Assembly: GCF_003173775.1 (NCBI RefSeq)
Contig: NZ_CP029552.1
Location: 2,642,001-2,706,000 of the forward strand
Direction: 5' to 3'
From: Methylobacterium sp. 17Sr1-1
GTDB taxonomy: Bacteria; Pseudomonadota; Alphaproteobacteria; Rhizobiales; Beijerinckiaceae
Length of the DNA stretch: 64,000 nucleotides
Shown: positions 27,706 to 36,465 of the stretch, piece after piece
How the letters are laid out: every line of letters starts with the position of its first letter
Numbering within the stretch: position 1 is the first letter of the stretch
Translations under genes and position numbers: made by a program
The notes under the pieces: generated by a model
Told to the model about the DNA's origin: nothing
What the model saw: the letters and a program-made list of their open reading frames with translations, nothing else
The model's database searches: none

Positions 27706-28551
27706 TCACCCCTCCGGCGCCATCCCGCAGGCTTGCGCGATCTCCGCCGACAGGGCCGCCCGAACCGCCCGCACCGTCGGGTGCCCGGCGCTGGCATAGT
27801 CCCGCCCGGCGATCCGCCGCACCGGCGCGACGAGCCGCAGGGAATTGGTGACGAACACGGCTTCCGCCCCCGCCAGGTCCTCCGGCGCGAGCGGGCGCTC
27901 GCTCGGGACGAGGCCGAGCCCGGGAGCGAGGGCGAGCAGCCTCGCCCGCACGATGCCGGCCAGCACTCCCTCGCTCAGGGAGGGCGTGACGATCGACGTC
28001 CCGAACACCGCGAACAGGGTGCCGGTCCCGGCGCAGGCGACCCGCCCCGCCATGTTGAGGAAGAGCGCCTCGTCGTAGCCCTCCCGCGCCGCCGCCTCGG
28101 CGGACAGCACTGCGTCGAGGTAGCCCAGCGTCTTGTGGCGCGCGGTCGGCGAGGTCTCGTTGCGGCGGATCGCGCTCCAGCCGAGCGAGAGCTCGGCGAA
28201 GACCGTGCTTGAGCGCAACGGCGCGGCGCCGGCCCACAGGACCGGACGCGGCTCGGCCGGTGGGCGCAGACCCCGCGGCCCGGACCCGCGGGTCACGGTG
28301 GTGCGGATCGCTGCCCGCGCATGGCCGGCCGCCACCGCCCGCATCGCCGTGCGGGCTTCCTCCGCGTCGAAGCGGAAACCGAGGGACGCGGCGGCCGCGA
28401 CGAGCCGCGCCAGATGCGCCTCCTCCGCCACCACCCTGCCGCCGAGCGCCATGGCGGTGTCGAACACCCCGTCGCCGAGGAGCAGGCCGCGGTCGGCGAG
28501 GTCGAAGGGCGCGGTCGTCCCCTCCTGCACGCGTCCGTCACGCCACAGCAC
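27706..28551 (-). CDS. pabC: Class IV aminotransferase, probable aminodeoxychorismate lyase PabC
   Basis: This 281-aa PLP fold-type IV enzyme begins 'MLWRDGRVQEGTTAPFDLADRGLLLGDGVFDT' and has the PLP lysine in 'RHKTLGYLDAV', followed by 'EALFLNMAGRVACAGTGTLFAV'. Its place after pabB and pabA and its 14-nt overlap with pabA indicate 4-amino-4-deoxychorismate lyase, which releases p-aminobenzoate for folate. A branched-chain or D-amino-acid aminotransferase role would be the alternative outside this context. Confidence 0.9.
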   Translation of the reverse strand: MLWRDGRVQEGTTAPFDLADRGLLLGDGVFDTAMALGGRVVAEEAHLARLVAAAASLGFRFDAEEARTAMRAVAAGHARAAIRTTVTRGSGPRGLRPPAEPRPVLWAGAAPLRSSTVFAELSLGWSAIRRNETSPTARHKTLGYLDAVLSAEAAAREGYDEALFLNMAGRVACAGTGTLFAVFGTSIVTPSLSEGVLAGIVRARLLALAPGLGLVPSERPLAPEDLAGAEAVFVTNSLRLVAPVRRIAGRDYASAGHPTVRAVRAALSAEIAQACGMAPEG

Positions 28552-29149
28552 GGTGCCGTCCTCCCGCGTCGTGCCAGCGCCGGGCGAGGTCCAGGAAATT
28601 GCCGAACAGGGCGTGGCCGTGCTCGGTCAGCACCGATTCCGGGTGGAACTGCACGCCCCAGGTCGGGTGCCGGAGGTGCGAGAGCGCCATCACCTCGCCC
28701 TCGGGCGAGACCGCATCGACGCGCAGGTGCTCCGCCATGCCGGGCGCCGGTTCCACGATCAGCGAGTGGTAGCGCCCGACCGTGAGCGGCGCCGGCAGGC
28801 CGTGGAACACCCCCTGCCCGTCATGGCGGATCGGCGTCGCGTGGCCGTGGAGCGGCTGCCTGGCCCGCGCGACCCGGCCGCCGAAGGCCGCCCCGATGCA
28901 TTGGTGGCCGAGACAGACCCCGAGGAGCGGCACCTCGCCCGACAAGGCGCGGATGGCGGGGAGCGACACCCCGGCCTCCGCCGGGCTGCACGGCCCGGGC
29001 GAGATCACCACCGCGTCCGGGCTCAAGGTCCGGATGCCCGCCACGTCGAGGGCGTCGTTGCGCGCCACCTGCACCGCGGCGCCCAGTTCCTCGAAGTAGC
29101 GCACCACGTTGAAGACGAAGGAATCGTAGTTGTCGATGACGAGGATCAT
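28538..29149 (-). CDS. pabA: Aminodeoxychorismate synthase glutamine amidotransferase PabA
   Basis: This 203-aa class I glutamine amidotransferase has '[18 protein letters not shown]', the nucleophile Cys in 'LLGVCLGHQCIGAAFGG', and the catalytic His and Glu in 'GVQFHPESVLTEHG'. It supplies ammonia to PabB. The start is ATG 29149, overlapping the pabB stop (ATGA). An anthranilate synthase component (TrpG) is the close alternative, but the neighbours favour PabA. Confidence 0.94.
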   Translation of the reverse strand: MILVIDNYDSFVFNVVRYFEELGAAVQVARNDALDVAGIRTLSPDAVVISPGPCSPAEAGVSLPAIRALSGEVPLLGVCLGHQCIGAAFGGRVARARQPLHGHATPIRHDGQGVFHGLPAPLTVGRYHSLIVEPAPGMAEHLRVDAVSPEGEVMALSHLRHPTWGVQFHPESVLTEHGHALFGNFLDLARRWHDAGGRHRAVA

Positions 29150-30657
29150 GCGTCCTCCCCGCTCGCAAAGGCCGCGAAGACCCGCTCGGCCTTCGTCAGG
29201 GTCTCGCGGTACTCGGCTTCCGGGTCCGACAGGAGCGTCACCCCGCCCCCGGCCTGGAGCACGGCGCGGTCGTCGTCCATCAGCACCGTGCGGATGGCGA
29301 TGCTGGTGTCGAGGCTGCCGTCGAACCCGATCCAGCCGATCGCCCCGCAATACAATTCGCGGGCATCGCCCTCGATCTCCGTGATGATGTCCATCGCGCG
29401 CAGCTTCGGCGCTCCGGTGATCGAGCCGCCCGGGAAGGTGGCCGCCAGCAGGTCGAGCCCGTCCGCCCCCTCCCGCAGCGTGCCGGTGACCGCCGAGACG
29501 AGGTGATGGACGCCCGCATAGGTCTCGAGCCCGCAGAGCGTCGGCACCGCGACGCTGCGGGGCGCGCAGATCCGCGACAGGTCGTTGCGCAGGAGATCGA
29601 CGATCATCACGTTCTCGGCCCGCTCCTTGGCGCTGGCGAGGAGCGCCTCGGCCCGGTCCCGGTCCTCGGCCGGATCGGCCGAGCGTGGCGCCGTGCCCTT
29701 GATCGGCCGTGTCTCGACCCGTCTTCCGTCGAGGCGCAGGAAGCGCTCGGGAGAGGACGAGGCGACGGTCAGCCCGTCGAACTCCAGGTAGGCCGCGAAG
29801 GGCGCGGGGTTGAGGGCCCGCAGGCGGCGGTAGAACGCGAAGGCGTCGAAGCCGGGCGGCAGCGCCGCCTCGAAGCGCTGGGCGATGTTGGCCTGGTAGA
29901 TGTCGCCGGCCCGGATGTAGTCCCGCACCCGCTCGACCGCCCGGGCGTAGGTGTCCGCCGTGAAGTTCGAGCGCCAGGCGAGGGGCGGCACCGGCGCGGT
30001 GGCATGCGCCGGCTCGGGGCCGGCGAGCGCCGCCTCCAGCGCGTCGAGGTCGGATGCGGCCTTTCGCGCACGGGCACTCGGATCGGTCTCGGGGAAGCCG
30101 GTGGCGATCAGGTGGCAGGTGCCGGCCCGGTGATCGAAGGCGACGACCGTGGCGTAGAGGTCGACGGCGAGATCGTCGGTCAGCCCGGCGCGGCGCGCGG
30201 GCGGCGCCACCCGCTCCAGCCTGGCGCCGAGATCGTAGGCCGCGTAGCCGATCGCCCCGCCCTGGAACGGCGGCAGGGCGGGATCCGGCGCGATGCGCCA
30301 GGGGGCGAGCACCGTCCTGAGGCCCGCGAGAGGCGCCCCCGGCACCGGTGCGCCGTTCCAGAAGGCCCGGCCGCCGCGCACCCGAAAACACCCGAACGGG
30401 TCGGCGGCGAGGTAGGAGTGGCGCCCGAGGCTGTCGTGCCGCATCGCGCTGTCGAGGAGCGCGAGGCCGGATCGCCCGCGCGGATGTCGGCCGCGTAGGC
30501 GGGACGCGGCGGCGGCAGGATCCTGGGGGGGTGACGCGGCGACTCCACATCGCGTCGTGATAGCGGAGGCCGGGGTTGCGACGGAAGCCGTCCGTCGGGC
30601 CAAGATGTCGGACCCGTGACGCCCGCCCTGCCCTGTGCTAGAGGCCTGCCCCAGCAT
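29146..30657 (-). CDS. pabB: Aminodeoxychorismate synthase component PabB (5' end uncertain, possible frameshift)
   Basis: This chorismate-binding enzyme makes aminodeoxychorismate with PabA. From '[25 protein letters not shown]' onward it is a complete PabB/TrpE-type protein: '[18 protein letters not shown]', '[26 protein letters not shown]', '[15 protein letters not shown]', '[23 protein letters not shown]' and 'YCGAIGWI'. The first ~65 residues of the open frame look non-native. A more PabB-like N-terminus sits in another frame from GTG 30548 ('[20 protein letters not shown]') and would join 'LALLDSA' if one base were added near 30465. Coordinates give the full open frame; the true start is not settled. 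Confidence 0.88.
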   Translation of the reverse strand: MLGQASSTGQGGRHGSDILARRTASVATPASAITTRCGVAASPPQDPAAAASRLRGRHPRGRSGLALLDSAMRHDSLGRHSYLAADPFGCFRVRGGRAFWNGAPVPGAPLAGLRTVLAPWRIAPDPALPPFQGGAIGYAAYDLGARLERVAPPARRAGLTDDLAVDLYATVVAFDHRAGTCHLIATGFPETDPSARARKAASDLDALEAALAGPEPAHATAPVPPLAWRSNFTADTYARAVERVRDYIRAGDIYQANIAQRFEAALPPGFDAFAFYRRLRALNPAPFAAYLEFDGLTVASSSPERFLRLDGRRVETRPIKGTAPRSADPAEDRDRAEALLASAKERAENVMIVDLLRNDLSRICAPRSVAVPTLCGLETYAGVHHLVSAVTGTLREGADGLDLLAATFPGGSITGAPKLRAMDIITEIEGDARELYCGAIGWIGFDGSLDTSIAIRTVLMDDDRAVLQAGGGVTLLSDPEAEYRETLTKAERVFAAFASGEDA

Positions 30658-30758
30658 CCTTCCCTAAATCCTTGATCCTGCTCGCTGCCGCCTTGGCCGT
30701 GGGCCGGTGCCGCATCCCGCCCCTGCCGAAATCCTGCCCTGCCGAAATCTCCTCCGCC

Positions 30759-32075
30759 ATGAACGCACCCGCCCCCAAGATCTCCTTCGTGTCGCTCGGC
30801 TGTCCCAAGGCCCTGGTCGATTCCGAGCGCATCCTCACCCACCTGCGCGCCGAGGGCTACGAGCTGGCGCGCAAGCACGACGGCGCCGACGTGGTGATCG
30901 TCAACACCTGCGGCTTCCTCGATTCGGCGAAGGCCGAGTCGCTGCAGGCGATCGGCGACGCGATGGCGGAGAACGGCCGGGTGATCGTCACCGGCTGCAT
31001 GGGCGCCCAGCCGGAGGAGATCCGGGAGAAATACCCGAACCTGCTCGCGGTCACCGGGCCGCAGGCCTATGAATCGGTGGTGGCGGCGGTCCACGAGGCG
31101 GTGCCCCCGGCCCACGACCCGTTCCTGGATCTGGTCCCGCCGCAGGGCGTCAAGCTGACGCCGCGGCACTACGCCTACCTGAAGATCTCCGAGGGCTGCA
31201 ACAACCGCTGCACCTTCTGCATCATCCCGCAGCTGCGGGGCGACCTCGTCAGCCGCCCGGCGGCGGACGTGCTGCGCGAGGCCGAGAAGCTGGTGAAGGC
31301 CGGCGTCAAGGAACTGCTCGTCGTCTCGCAGGATACCAGCGCCTACGGCATCGACACCCGCTACGCCACGAGCCAGTGGCGCGACCGCGAGGTACGGGCC
31401 CGGTTCTACGACCTCGCCAAGGAACTCGGCGAACTCGGCGCCTGGGTGCGCCTGCACTACGTCTACCCCTACCCGCATGTCGACGAGGTCATCCCGCTGA
31501 TGGCCGAGGGCAAGGTGCTGCCCTACCTCGACATGCCGCTCCAGCACGCGAGCCCCACCGTGCTCAAGCGCATGCGCCGCCCGGGCAACCAGGAGAAGAT
31601 GCTGGAGCGCATCCGCTCCTGGCGCACCACCTGCCCGGATCTGGCCATCCGCTCCACCTTCATCGTCGGTTTCCCTGGCGAGACCGAGGAGGAGTTCGAG
31701 GAACTGCTGACCTGGCTCAAGGAGGCCAAGCTCGAGCGCGTCGGCTGCTTCCAGTACGAGCCGGTCCGCGGCGCTCCCGCCAACGCGGTGGCCGAGGCCG
31801 TGCCGGACGCGGTCAAGGCCGAGCGCCAGCGCCGGTTCATGGAGACGCAGCAGGCGGTGTCGCTCAAGCTCCAGAAGGCCAAGGTCGGCAAGCGGCTGCC
31901 GGTGATCATCGACGCCGCCGGCCCGACGGTCGCCAAGGGCCGCTCGAAATACGACGCGCCCGAGATCGACGGCAACGTCCACGTCGCCTTCCGCCGCCCG
32001 GTGCGGGTCGGCGACATCGTGACGGTGAAGATCGAGTCGGCGGATGCCTACGACCTGCATGGGGTGGCGGTGTAG
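30759..32075 (+). CDS. rimO: Ribosomal protein S12 methylthiotransferase RimO
   Basis: This radical-SAM enzyme adds a methylthio group to an Asp of ribosomal protein S12 (438 aa). The N-terminal UPF0004 domain carries the auxiliary cluster cysteines C15, C51 and C80 ('[12 protein letters not shown]', '[10 protein letters not shown]', 'TGCMGAQ'). The radical-SAM motif '[11 protein letters not shown]' has C147, C151 and C154. A TRAM domain is C-terminal ('[20 protein letters not shown]'). I use the ATG at 30759, because upstream residues have no family match. The tiny membrane-protein pair follows after 3 nt. Confidence 0.96.
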   Translation: MNAPAPKISFVSLGCPKALVDSERILTHLRAEGYELARKHDGADVVIVNTCGFLDSAKAESLQAIGDAMAENGRVIVTGCMGAQPEEIREKYPNLLAVTGPQAYESVVAAVHEAVPPAHDPFLDLVPPQGVKLTPRHYAYLKISEGCNNRCTFCIIPQLRGDLVSRPAADVLREAEKLVKAGVKELLVVSQDTSAYGIDTRYATSQWRDREVRARFYDLAKELGELGAWVRLHYVYPYPHVDEVIPLMAEGKVLPYLDMPLQHASPTVLKRMRRPGNQEKMLERIRSWRTTCPDLAIRSTFIVGFPGETEEEFEELLTWLKEAKLERVGCFQYEPVRGAPANAVAEAVPDAVKAERQRRFMETQQAVSLKLQKAKVGKRLPVIIDAAGPTVAKGRSKYDAPEIDGNVHVAFRRPVRVGDIVTVKIESADAYDLHGVAV

Positions 32076-32078
32076 GCG

Positions 32079-32321
32079 GTGGACGAGGCGGCCCGCACCA
32101 AGGCGCGCAAGCTCGCGGCCAAGCGGATCAACGAGCGGCTGAAGCTGCTCGCGAGCTTCTTCAACGCCCTGGCTCTCGGCGTGATCGGCGCCGGGGTCAT
32201 CATCCCGACGGTGGCCGACATGACACGGGCATGGCCGAAGAGTCTCGTTTGGCTCGTGACCGGACTCGTCCTACATTGTGCAGCACAGAGTGCGTTCACG
32301 TTCCTGCGCAGTGAGGACTGA
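32079..32321 (+). CDS. Small two-helix membrane protein (80 aa)
   Basis: The start is GTG, 3 nt after the rimO stop, so it is probably translated from the rimO message. A basic, Lys/Arg-rich N-terminus of about 20 residues leads into a helix at about 27-48, then a second at about 54-73 and a short charged end 'LRSED'. From residue 22 it follows the pattern K-L-x-A-x3-N-x2-A-x6-G-x3-P shared with the 92-aa protein at 20253-20531. Its stop is one base before the next tiny gene. The function is unknown; related small integral membrane proteins appear to exist widely without assigned roles. Confidence 0.75.
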   Translation: MDEAARTKARKLAAKRINERLKLLASFFNALALGVIGAGVIIPTVADMTRAWPKSLVWLVTGLVLHCAAQSAFTFLRSED

Positions 32322-32322
32322 C

Positions 32323-32454
32323 ATGCTGACCTGGACCCTGACCATACAGGTCGCCGTGACCGCCGTCGTCCTCAGTGCCGGCGGTCTGCTCTACGCGCGC
32401 CACATGGCCCGCGCCTTCGACCGCAAGTGGGGCCGGCCCGAGGATTGGCGCTGA
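32323..32454 (+). CDS. Tiny single-helix membrane protein (43 aa), partner of the 80-aa protein
   Basis: The ATG comes one base after the stop of the 80-aa gene. The 43 residues begin 'MLTWTLTIQVAVTAVVLSAG', forming one helix (about residues 6-24), and end with a basic and aromatic tail 'RAFDRKWGRPEDWR'. The tight spacing and the matching arrangement at 20158-20531 support it as a real gene. The function is unknown. Confidence 0.65.
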   Translation: MLTWTLTIQVAVTAVVLSAGGLLYARHMARAFDRKWGRPEDWR

Positions 32455-32505
32455 GTCCCCCTTGGCATCTCTTGATGTACTCGACAGACTTCCCCCTTTC
32501 ACCTT

Positions 32506-32645
32506 GACTCCGGGCCCCCGAAAGGGGAGCCCGGATTCCAGAACAGCAGAGGTGCTGCAGAAGGGAGCGGCATGCGTCCCGCTCGACCATCCCTTTACTG
32601 TGATTCTGGATCCCAGGCTCCGCTTTCGCGGCCCCGGGATTACGC
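32506..32645. repeat. Dispersed inverted repeat, family B, copy 1
   Basis: Two imperfect complementary arms (about 32506-32543 and 32603-32645) contain the family core CCGG-ATTCCAGAAC and its complement 'attctggatcccaggctccg', separated by about 60 bp. The same arms occur at 41838-41975 and 63496-63656. It fills most of the gap between the tiny membrane genes and the nicotinamidase gene. Confidence 0.8.
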
Positions 32646-32682
32646 GGCGGGTGTCAGGTCCGATAGGACGTTGGAACAGGTC

Positions 32683-33327
32683 CTACCCCCCGATCGCCCC
32701 ACTCTGCTCCCGCTCCACACCTGCCCCCGCCATGTCGCCCCAGGACCGCTCGAGCGAGCCGTCGAGGTCGATCGCCCGGCAGGCATCCTCGACCACCACC
32801 GCCTGGAATCCCGCCGCCCGCGCGTCGATGGCGCTCCAGCCGACGCAGTAATCGGTGGCGAGCCCGCACAGGAACACCCGGGTGAAGCCGCGCTCGCGCA
32901 GGTAGCCGGACAGCCCGGTCGGGGTTGTGCGGTCGGCCTCGCGGAAGGCGGAGTAGCTGTCGATTCCGGACCGGTAGCCCTTGCGGATGATCAATTCGGC
33001 GTGGCGCAGGTCCAGCCTCGGCGACAGCTCCGCGCCGGGCGTGCCCCGCACGCAGTGCTCCGGCCACAGCACCTGCGTGCCGTAGGCCAGTTCCACGGTG
33101 CCAAAGGGTGACTTGCCCGGATGGCTCGTGGCGAAGGAGGCGTGGCCCGCCGGGTGCCAGTCCTGGGTCAGGGCGACGTGCCTGAACCGGCGCGCCAGCG
33201 CGTTGATCGGCGCGATCACCGCATCCCCGTCCGGCACCGCGAGCGCGCCGCCGGGCAGGAAGTCGGCCTGGACGTCGATGACGAGGAGCAGGTCGGTCTC
33301 GGTCGCTTGCAGGGCGTACGAAGCCAT
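32683..33327 (-). CDS. pncA: Nicotinamidase PncA
   Basis: This cysteine hydrolase deamidates nicotinamide to nicotinate for NAD salvage (214 aa). The catalytic triad is present: Asp in 'LLLVIDVQADFLPGG', Lys in 'IIRKGYRSGIDSYSAF', and Cys in 'LCGLATDYCVGWSA'. The metal site is in 'TQDWHPAGHASFA'. I choose ATG 33327, with GGAGG 9 nt upstream, over ATG 33348. It is monocistronic. Confidence 0.95.
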   Translation of the reverse strand: MASYALQATETDLLLVIDVQADFLPGGALAVPDGDAVIAPINALARRFRHVALTQDWHPAGHASFATSHPGKSPFGTVELAYGTQVLWPEHCVRGTPGAELSPRLDLRHAELIIRKGYRSGIDSYSAFREADRTTPTGLSGYLRERGFTRVFLCGLATDYCVGWSAIDARAAGFQAVVVEDACRAIDLDGSLERSWGDMAGAGVEREQSGAIGG

Positions 33328-33386
33328 CGCGAAACATCCTCCGTCCATCCGGGGCGAGCCGCCCCGGATGCCGCGCCGTCAGCCTA

Positions 33387-34361
33387 TCAGGGGTGCATCA
33401 CCGTCGCACCCGTCGTCTGCCGCCCGGCGAGGTCGGCATGGACCTTCGGTGCGTCGGCGAGCTTCGCCCGCGTATGGACCGGGATCTTCACCGCGCCGCT
33501 CTGCACCACCTCGAACAGGTCGGCGGCCATCTCCTCCAGCACCGCCCGGTTGGTGGTGTGGGTGAACAGGGTCGGCCGGGTGGCGTAGAGCGAGCCCTTC
33601 TGGGCGAGCAGGCTCATGTCGAACTGCGTGATCGCCCCCGAGGCGCTGCCGAAGCTCACGAAATAGCCGAATGGTCGCAGGCAGTCGAGCGAGGCCGGGA
33701 AGGTCGCCTGACCGACGCCGTCATAGACGACCTGGCAGCCCTTGCCGCCGGTGATCTCCTTCACCTTCGCGACGAAATCCTCGTTGCGGTACAGGATGAC
33801 GTGGTCGCAGCCGTGCTGGCGGGCGAGCTCGGCCTTGTCTTCCGAGCCGACGGTGCCGATCACCGTGGCGCCGAGGTGCTTGGCCCATTGCGTCGCGATC
33901 AGCCCGACGCCGCCGGCGGCGGCGTGGAACAGGATCGTGTCGCCGGGCTGCACCTTGTAGGTGCGCCGCAGCAGATACTGGGTGGTGAGGCCCTTGAGCA
34001 TCATCGCGGCGGCGGTGTCGTCGTCGATGCCGTCGGGCAGGCGCACCACCTGCCGGGCGTCGATCACCGCCTCCTCGGCATAGGTGCCGGCGGCCGAGCC
34101 GTAGGCGACCCGCTCCCCGGGCTTGAAGCCGGTGACGCCCTCGCCCACGGCCACCACCGTGCCGGCGCCCTCGTTGCCGGGGGTGAAGGGGAGCTGGGGC
34201 GCCTTGTAGTGGCCGGAGCGGAAGTAGATGTCGATGAAGTTGACGCCGACCGCGCTCTGGCGCACCCGGATCTGGCCGGGGCCGGGCTCGGCCACGCTCA
34301 CCTCCTCGTAGCGCATCACCTCGGGGCCGCCATACTCGTGAACCCGGATCGCCTTGGGCAT
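33387..34361 (-). CDS. qor: NADPH:quinone reductase (zeta-crystallin type)
   Basis: This medium-chain dehydrogenase without zinc ligands (324 aa) begins 'MPKAIRVHEYGGPEVMRYEEVSV'. It has 'VGVNFIDIYFRSGHYK', 'GNEGAGTVVAVGEGVTG', the NADPH site 'LFHAAAGGVGLIATQWAKHLGA' and 'VYDGVGQATF', typical of bacterial Qor. It reduces quinones by one electron in the cytosol. The start at 34361 matches the family N-terminus. It is divergent from the flavin hydroxylase gene, with 131 bp between. Confidence 0.93.
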   Translation of the reverse strand: MPKAIRVHEYGGPEVMRYEEVSVAEPGPGQIRVRQSAVGVNFIDIYFRSGHYKAPQLPFTPGNEGAGTVVAVGEGVTGFKPGERVAYGSAAGTYAEEAVIDARQVVRLPDGIDDDTAAAMMLKGLTTQYLLRRTYKVQPGDTILFHAAAGGVGLIATQWAKHLGATVIGTVGSEDKAELARQHGCDHVILYRNEDFVAKVKEITGGKGCQVVYDGVGQATFPASLDCLRPFGYFVSFGSASGAITQFDMSLLAQKGSLYATRPTLFTHTTNRAVLEEMAADLFEVVQSGAVKIPVHTRAKLADAPKVHADLAGRQTTGATVMHP

Positions 34362-34492
34362 CGCCCGCTCCCGTCTTGGTCTTGTCGTCCGGCCGGGATG
34401 ATAGGTGCGGCCCCGTGTTCGGCAATGGCCGGGATGGCGGACCGGCCCCGCGCGACCCAGATCTCCCGGCAGACCGCGCGAGGACCCGTTCC

Positions 34493-35704
34493 GTGACACA
34501 GCCAGCCGACCCGAACCCTGAAGGCCCCCTCTACGACGTGGCGGTGGTCGGCGCCGGCGCGGTCGGGCTGGCGGCGGCCCTGGCGCTCGCCCGCGACGGC
34601 CTGCGGACGGCGCTCGTCGGCCGCCACGCCCCCATGGCCGATGGGCGCACCGTGGCGCTCCTCGACGGTTCGGTGCGGCTGCTGCGCGCGCTCGGCGCCT
34701 GGGAGGGGCTGGAGCCCCAGGCCGCCCCGCTCGCCGAGATGCATCTGATCGACGACACCGGCAGCCTCTTCCGCCCGCCGCCTGCCCGGTTCGTCGCCCG
34801 CGAGATCGGCCTCGACGCCTTCGGCTGGAACATCGAGAACGCGCGCCTCGTCGAGGCCCTGCGGGCCCGCGCCCGGGCGATGCCGGAGCTGACCCTCGTC
34901 GAGCACGACGCCGCCGGCTGCACGGTTGCCGAGGATCGCGCGGTGCTGTCGCTGGAGGGCGGCGGCCGCGTCGCGGCCCGCCTCGTCGTCGCGGCCGATG
35001 GTGGCGGCTCGCCCTTGCGCGAGGAGGCGGGCCTCGCGGCGCGGCGCTGGACCTACCCGCAGAAGGCCCTGACCACGATCCTGGCGCACGCCCGCGACCA
35101 TCGCGAGGTATCGACCGAGTTCCACACCCGCGAGGGGCCCTTCACCCTGGTGCCGCTGCCGCGCGGGCGCCGCTCCAGCCTGGTCTGGGTCTCGGCGGAA
35201 GCGCGGGCCGAGCGCCTGTTCGCCCTCGACGATGCGGCGCTCTCCGCCGCGATCGAGCGCCAGGCGCAATCGATGCTCGGCGCCATGCGGATCGACGGGC
35301 CGCGGGGTCTCGTGCCGATGCGAGGCCTGTCGGTACCGCGCCCGGTCGGGCCGCGGCTGGCGCTGGTCGGCGAGGCCGCCCACGTCTTCCCGCCGATCGG
35401 CGCGCAGGGGCTGAACCTCGGCCTTCGCGACGCCGCGGCGCTGCGGGACGCGGTGGCGGGGGCGCGCGACGCCGGGGCCGAGTCGGTGCTGTCGGGCTTC
35501 GCCCGCGGCCGGGCGCTCGACGCCCGCCTGCGCACCGGCGCGGTCGACACCCTCAACCGCAGCCTGCTCACCGCCTTCCTGCCGAGCGACCTCGCCCGTG
35601 GCGCGGGGCTGCTGGCGCTTTCGACCATCGCGCCGTTGCGCCGCCTGGTGATGCGCGAGGGCGTGACTCCGCGGCTCGGGACGCCGACGCTGATGCGGGG
35701 GTGA
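34493..35704 (+). CDS. UbiH/UbiF/COQ6-type FAD-dependent hydroxylase
   Basis: This 403-aa flavoprotein monooxygenase has the FAD-binding 'VAVVGAGAVGLAAALALAR', the mid motif 'RLVVAADGGGSPLREEAGL', and 'LALVGEAAHVFPPIGAQGLNLGLRDAAAL', the diagnostic second FAD motif of ubiquinone hydroxylases. It probably hydroxylates the ubiquinone ring or a related aromatic. The GTG at 34493 gives the normal N-terminus; the frame is open a little further upstream. Which ubi step it performs cannot be told from sequence. Confidence 0.88.
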   Translation: MTQPADPNPEGPLYDVAVVGAGAVGLAAALALARDGLRTALVGRHAPMADGRTVALLDGSVRLLRALGAWEGLEPQAAPLAEMHLIDDTGSLFRPPPARFVAREIGLDAFGWNIENARLVEALRARARAMPELTLVEHDAAGCTVAEDRAVLSLEGGGRVAARLVVAADGGGSPLREEAGLAARRWTYPQKALTTILAHARDHREVSTEFHTREGPFTLVPLPRGRRSSLVWVSAEARAERLFALDDAALSAAIERQAQSMLGAMRIDGPRGLVPMRGLSVPRPVGPRLALVGEAAHVFPPIGAQGLNLGLRDAAALRDAVAGARDAGAESVLSGFARGRALDARLRTGAVDTLNRSLLTAFLPSDLARGAGLLALSTIAPLRRLVMREGVTPRLGTPTLMRG

Positions 35705-35740
35705 CGGCGGGGTTGGTCAGGTTGGTTTAAAGAATTGAGT

Positions 35741-35845
35741 GCGGGTTCCTCCTCTCCCCGCGACGAAGTCGGGCCTGCCCGACTTCGCTCATCGCTTGCA
35801 GATCCCGGGCAAGCCCGGGATCTGTCGGGGAGAGGAGAAACCCGC
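35741..35845. repeat. Cloverleaf-like nested palindrome
   Basis: A 20-bp outer stem with one mismatch (35741-35760 with 35826-35845) encloses two further hairpins: 35765-35786 (gaagtcgggc/gcccgacttc) and 35800-35823 (agatcccggg/cccgggatct). It can fold as a cruciform or three-way junction. It lies between convergent gene ends, so it may also stop transcription. Confidence 0.9.
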
Positions 35846-35889
35846 GCTCGAATCTTGATCGGATCAGGTCAACGGAAACCCGATCCCGA

Positions 35890-36465
35890 TCACTCCTGCT
35901 GCCTGGGCCGCCGCGGCGGGCGGGCCGCCATCGCCGCGGAAGCGAGGGCGTCGGCGGGGGCGGGCTTGCCGCGGGCTGGCGCACGCGCCTTCGCGGGAGC
36001 CGGCGGCGCGGGCTCGGGTGCCGGATCGGCAGCGGGCTCGGCCGGCGCCGCGTCGGCCGCCTTGGCGGCGGGCTTCGGCTTCGCCGGCGCCTTGGCGGGC
36101 GCCTTCGCGGGTTTCGGCTTCGCCGCCGGGCTCGCGACCGGGTCGAGGTCGGCGGCGATCGCCATCAGGTGGCGGCGATGCGCGACGGCCGGGCCGTCCT
36201 TGAGGTCCGGGTGGTGCTTGTCGAGGCGGGTGACCAGGGCCTTGACCTCGGCATCCTTGAGCCCGTCGACGATCAGCGCCAGGGGCTGGGGGCCCAGCGC
36301 CTCGCGCACCGCGCGCAGGCCCGCCAGGTCGAGGGTCTTGGCCTTCAGCTGCTTGGTCACCAGGGCGTGGGCGGCCTTGGTGACGTCGCTGCGGATCGCC
36401 GGAAACGCCTGCGGCGCCTCCGCGATCGCGCACAGGACCGCGAGGCCGTCGATCTCAAGCGCCAT
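35890..36465 (-). CDS. Unknown protein with Lys/Ala/Pro-rich tail, partner of ParA-like ATPase
   Basis: This 191-aa protein starts inside the 3' end of the parA-like gene (11-nt overlap), so it is coupled to it. Residues 1-90 form a compact-looking domain ('LEIDGLAVLCAIAEAPQAFP', 'LIVDGLKDAEVKALVTRLDK') that I do not recognise. Residues from about 110 are a low-complexity Ala/Pro/Lys tract ('AKPKPAKAPAKAPAKPKP') ending in a very basic 'RPPRRPRQQE', expected to be disordered and able to bind DNA or another polyanion. It is not a ParB: no helix-turn-helix or CTPase motif is visible. It may act as adaptor or cargo link for the ATPase. Confidence 0.65.
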   Translation of the reverse strand: MALEIDGLAVLCAIAEAPQAFPAIRSDVTKAAHALVTKQLKAKTLDLAGLRAVREALGPQPLALIVDGLKDAEVKALVTRLDKHHPDLKDGPAVAHRRHLMAIAADLDPVASPAAKPKPAKAPAKAPAKPKPAAKAADAAPAEPAADPAPEPAPPAPAKARAPARGKPAPADALASAAMAARPPRRPRQQE

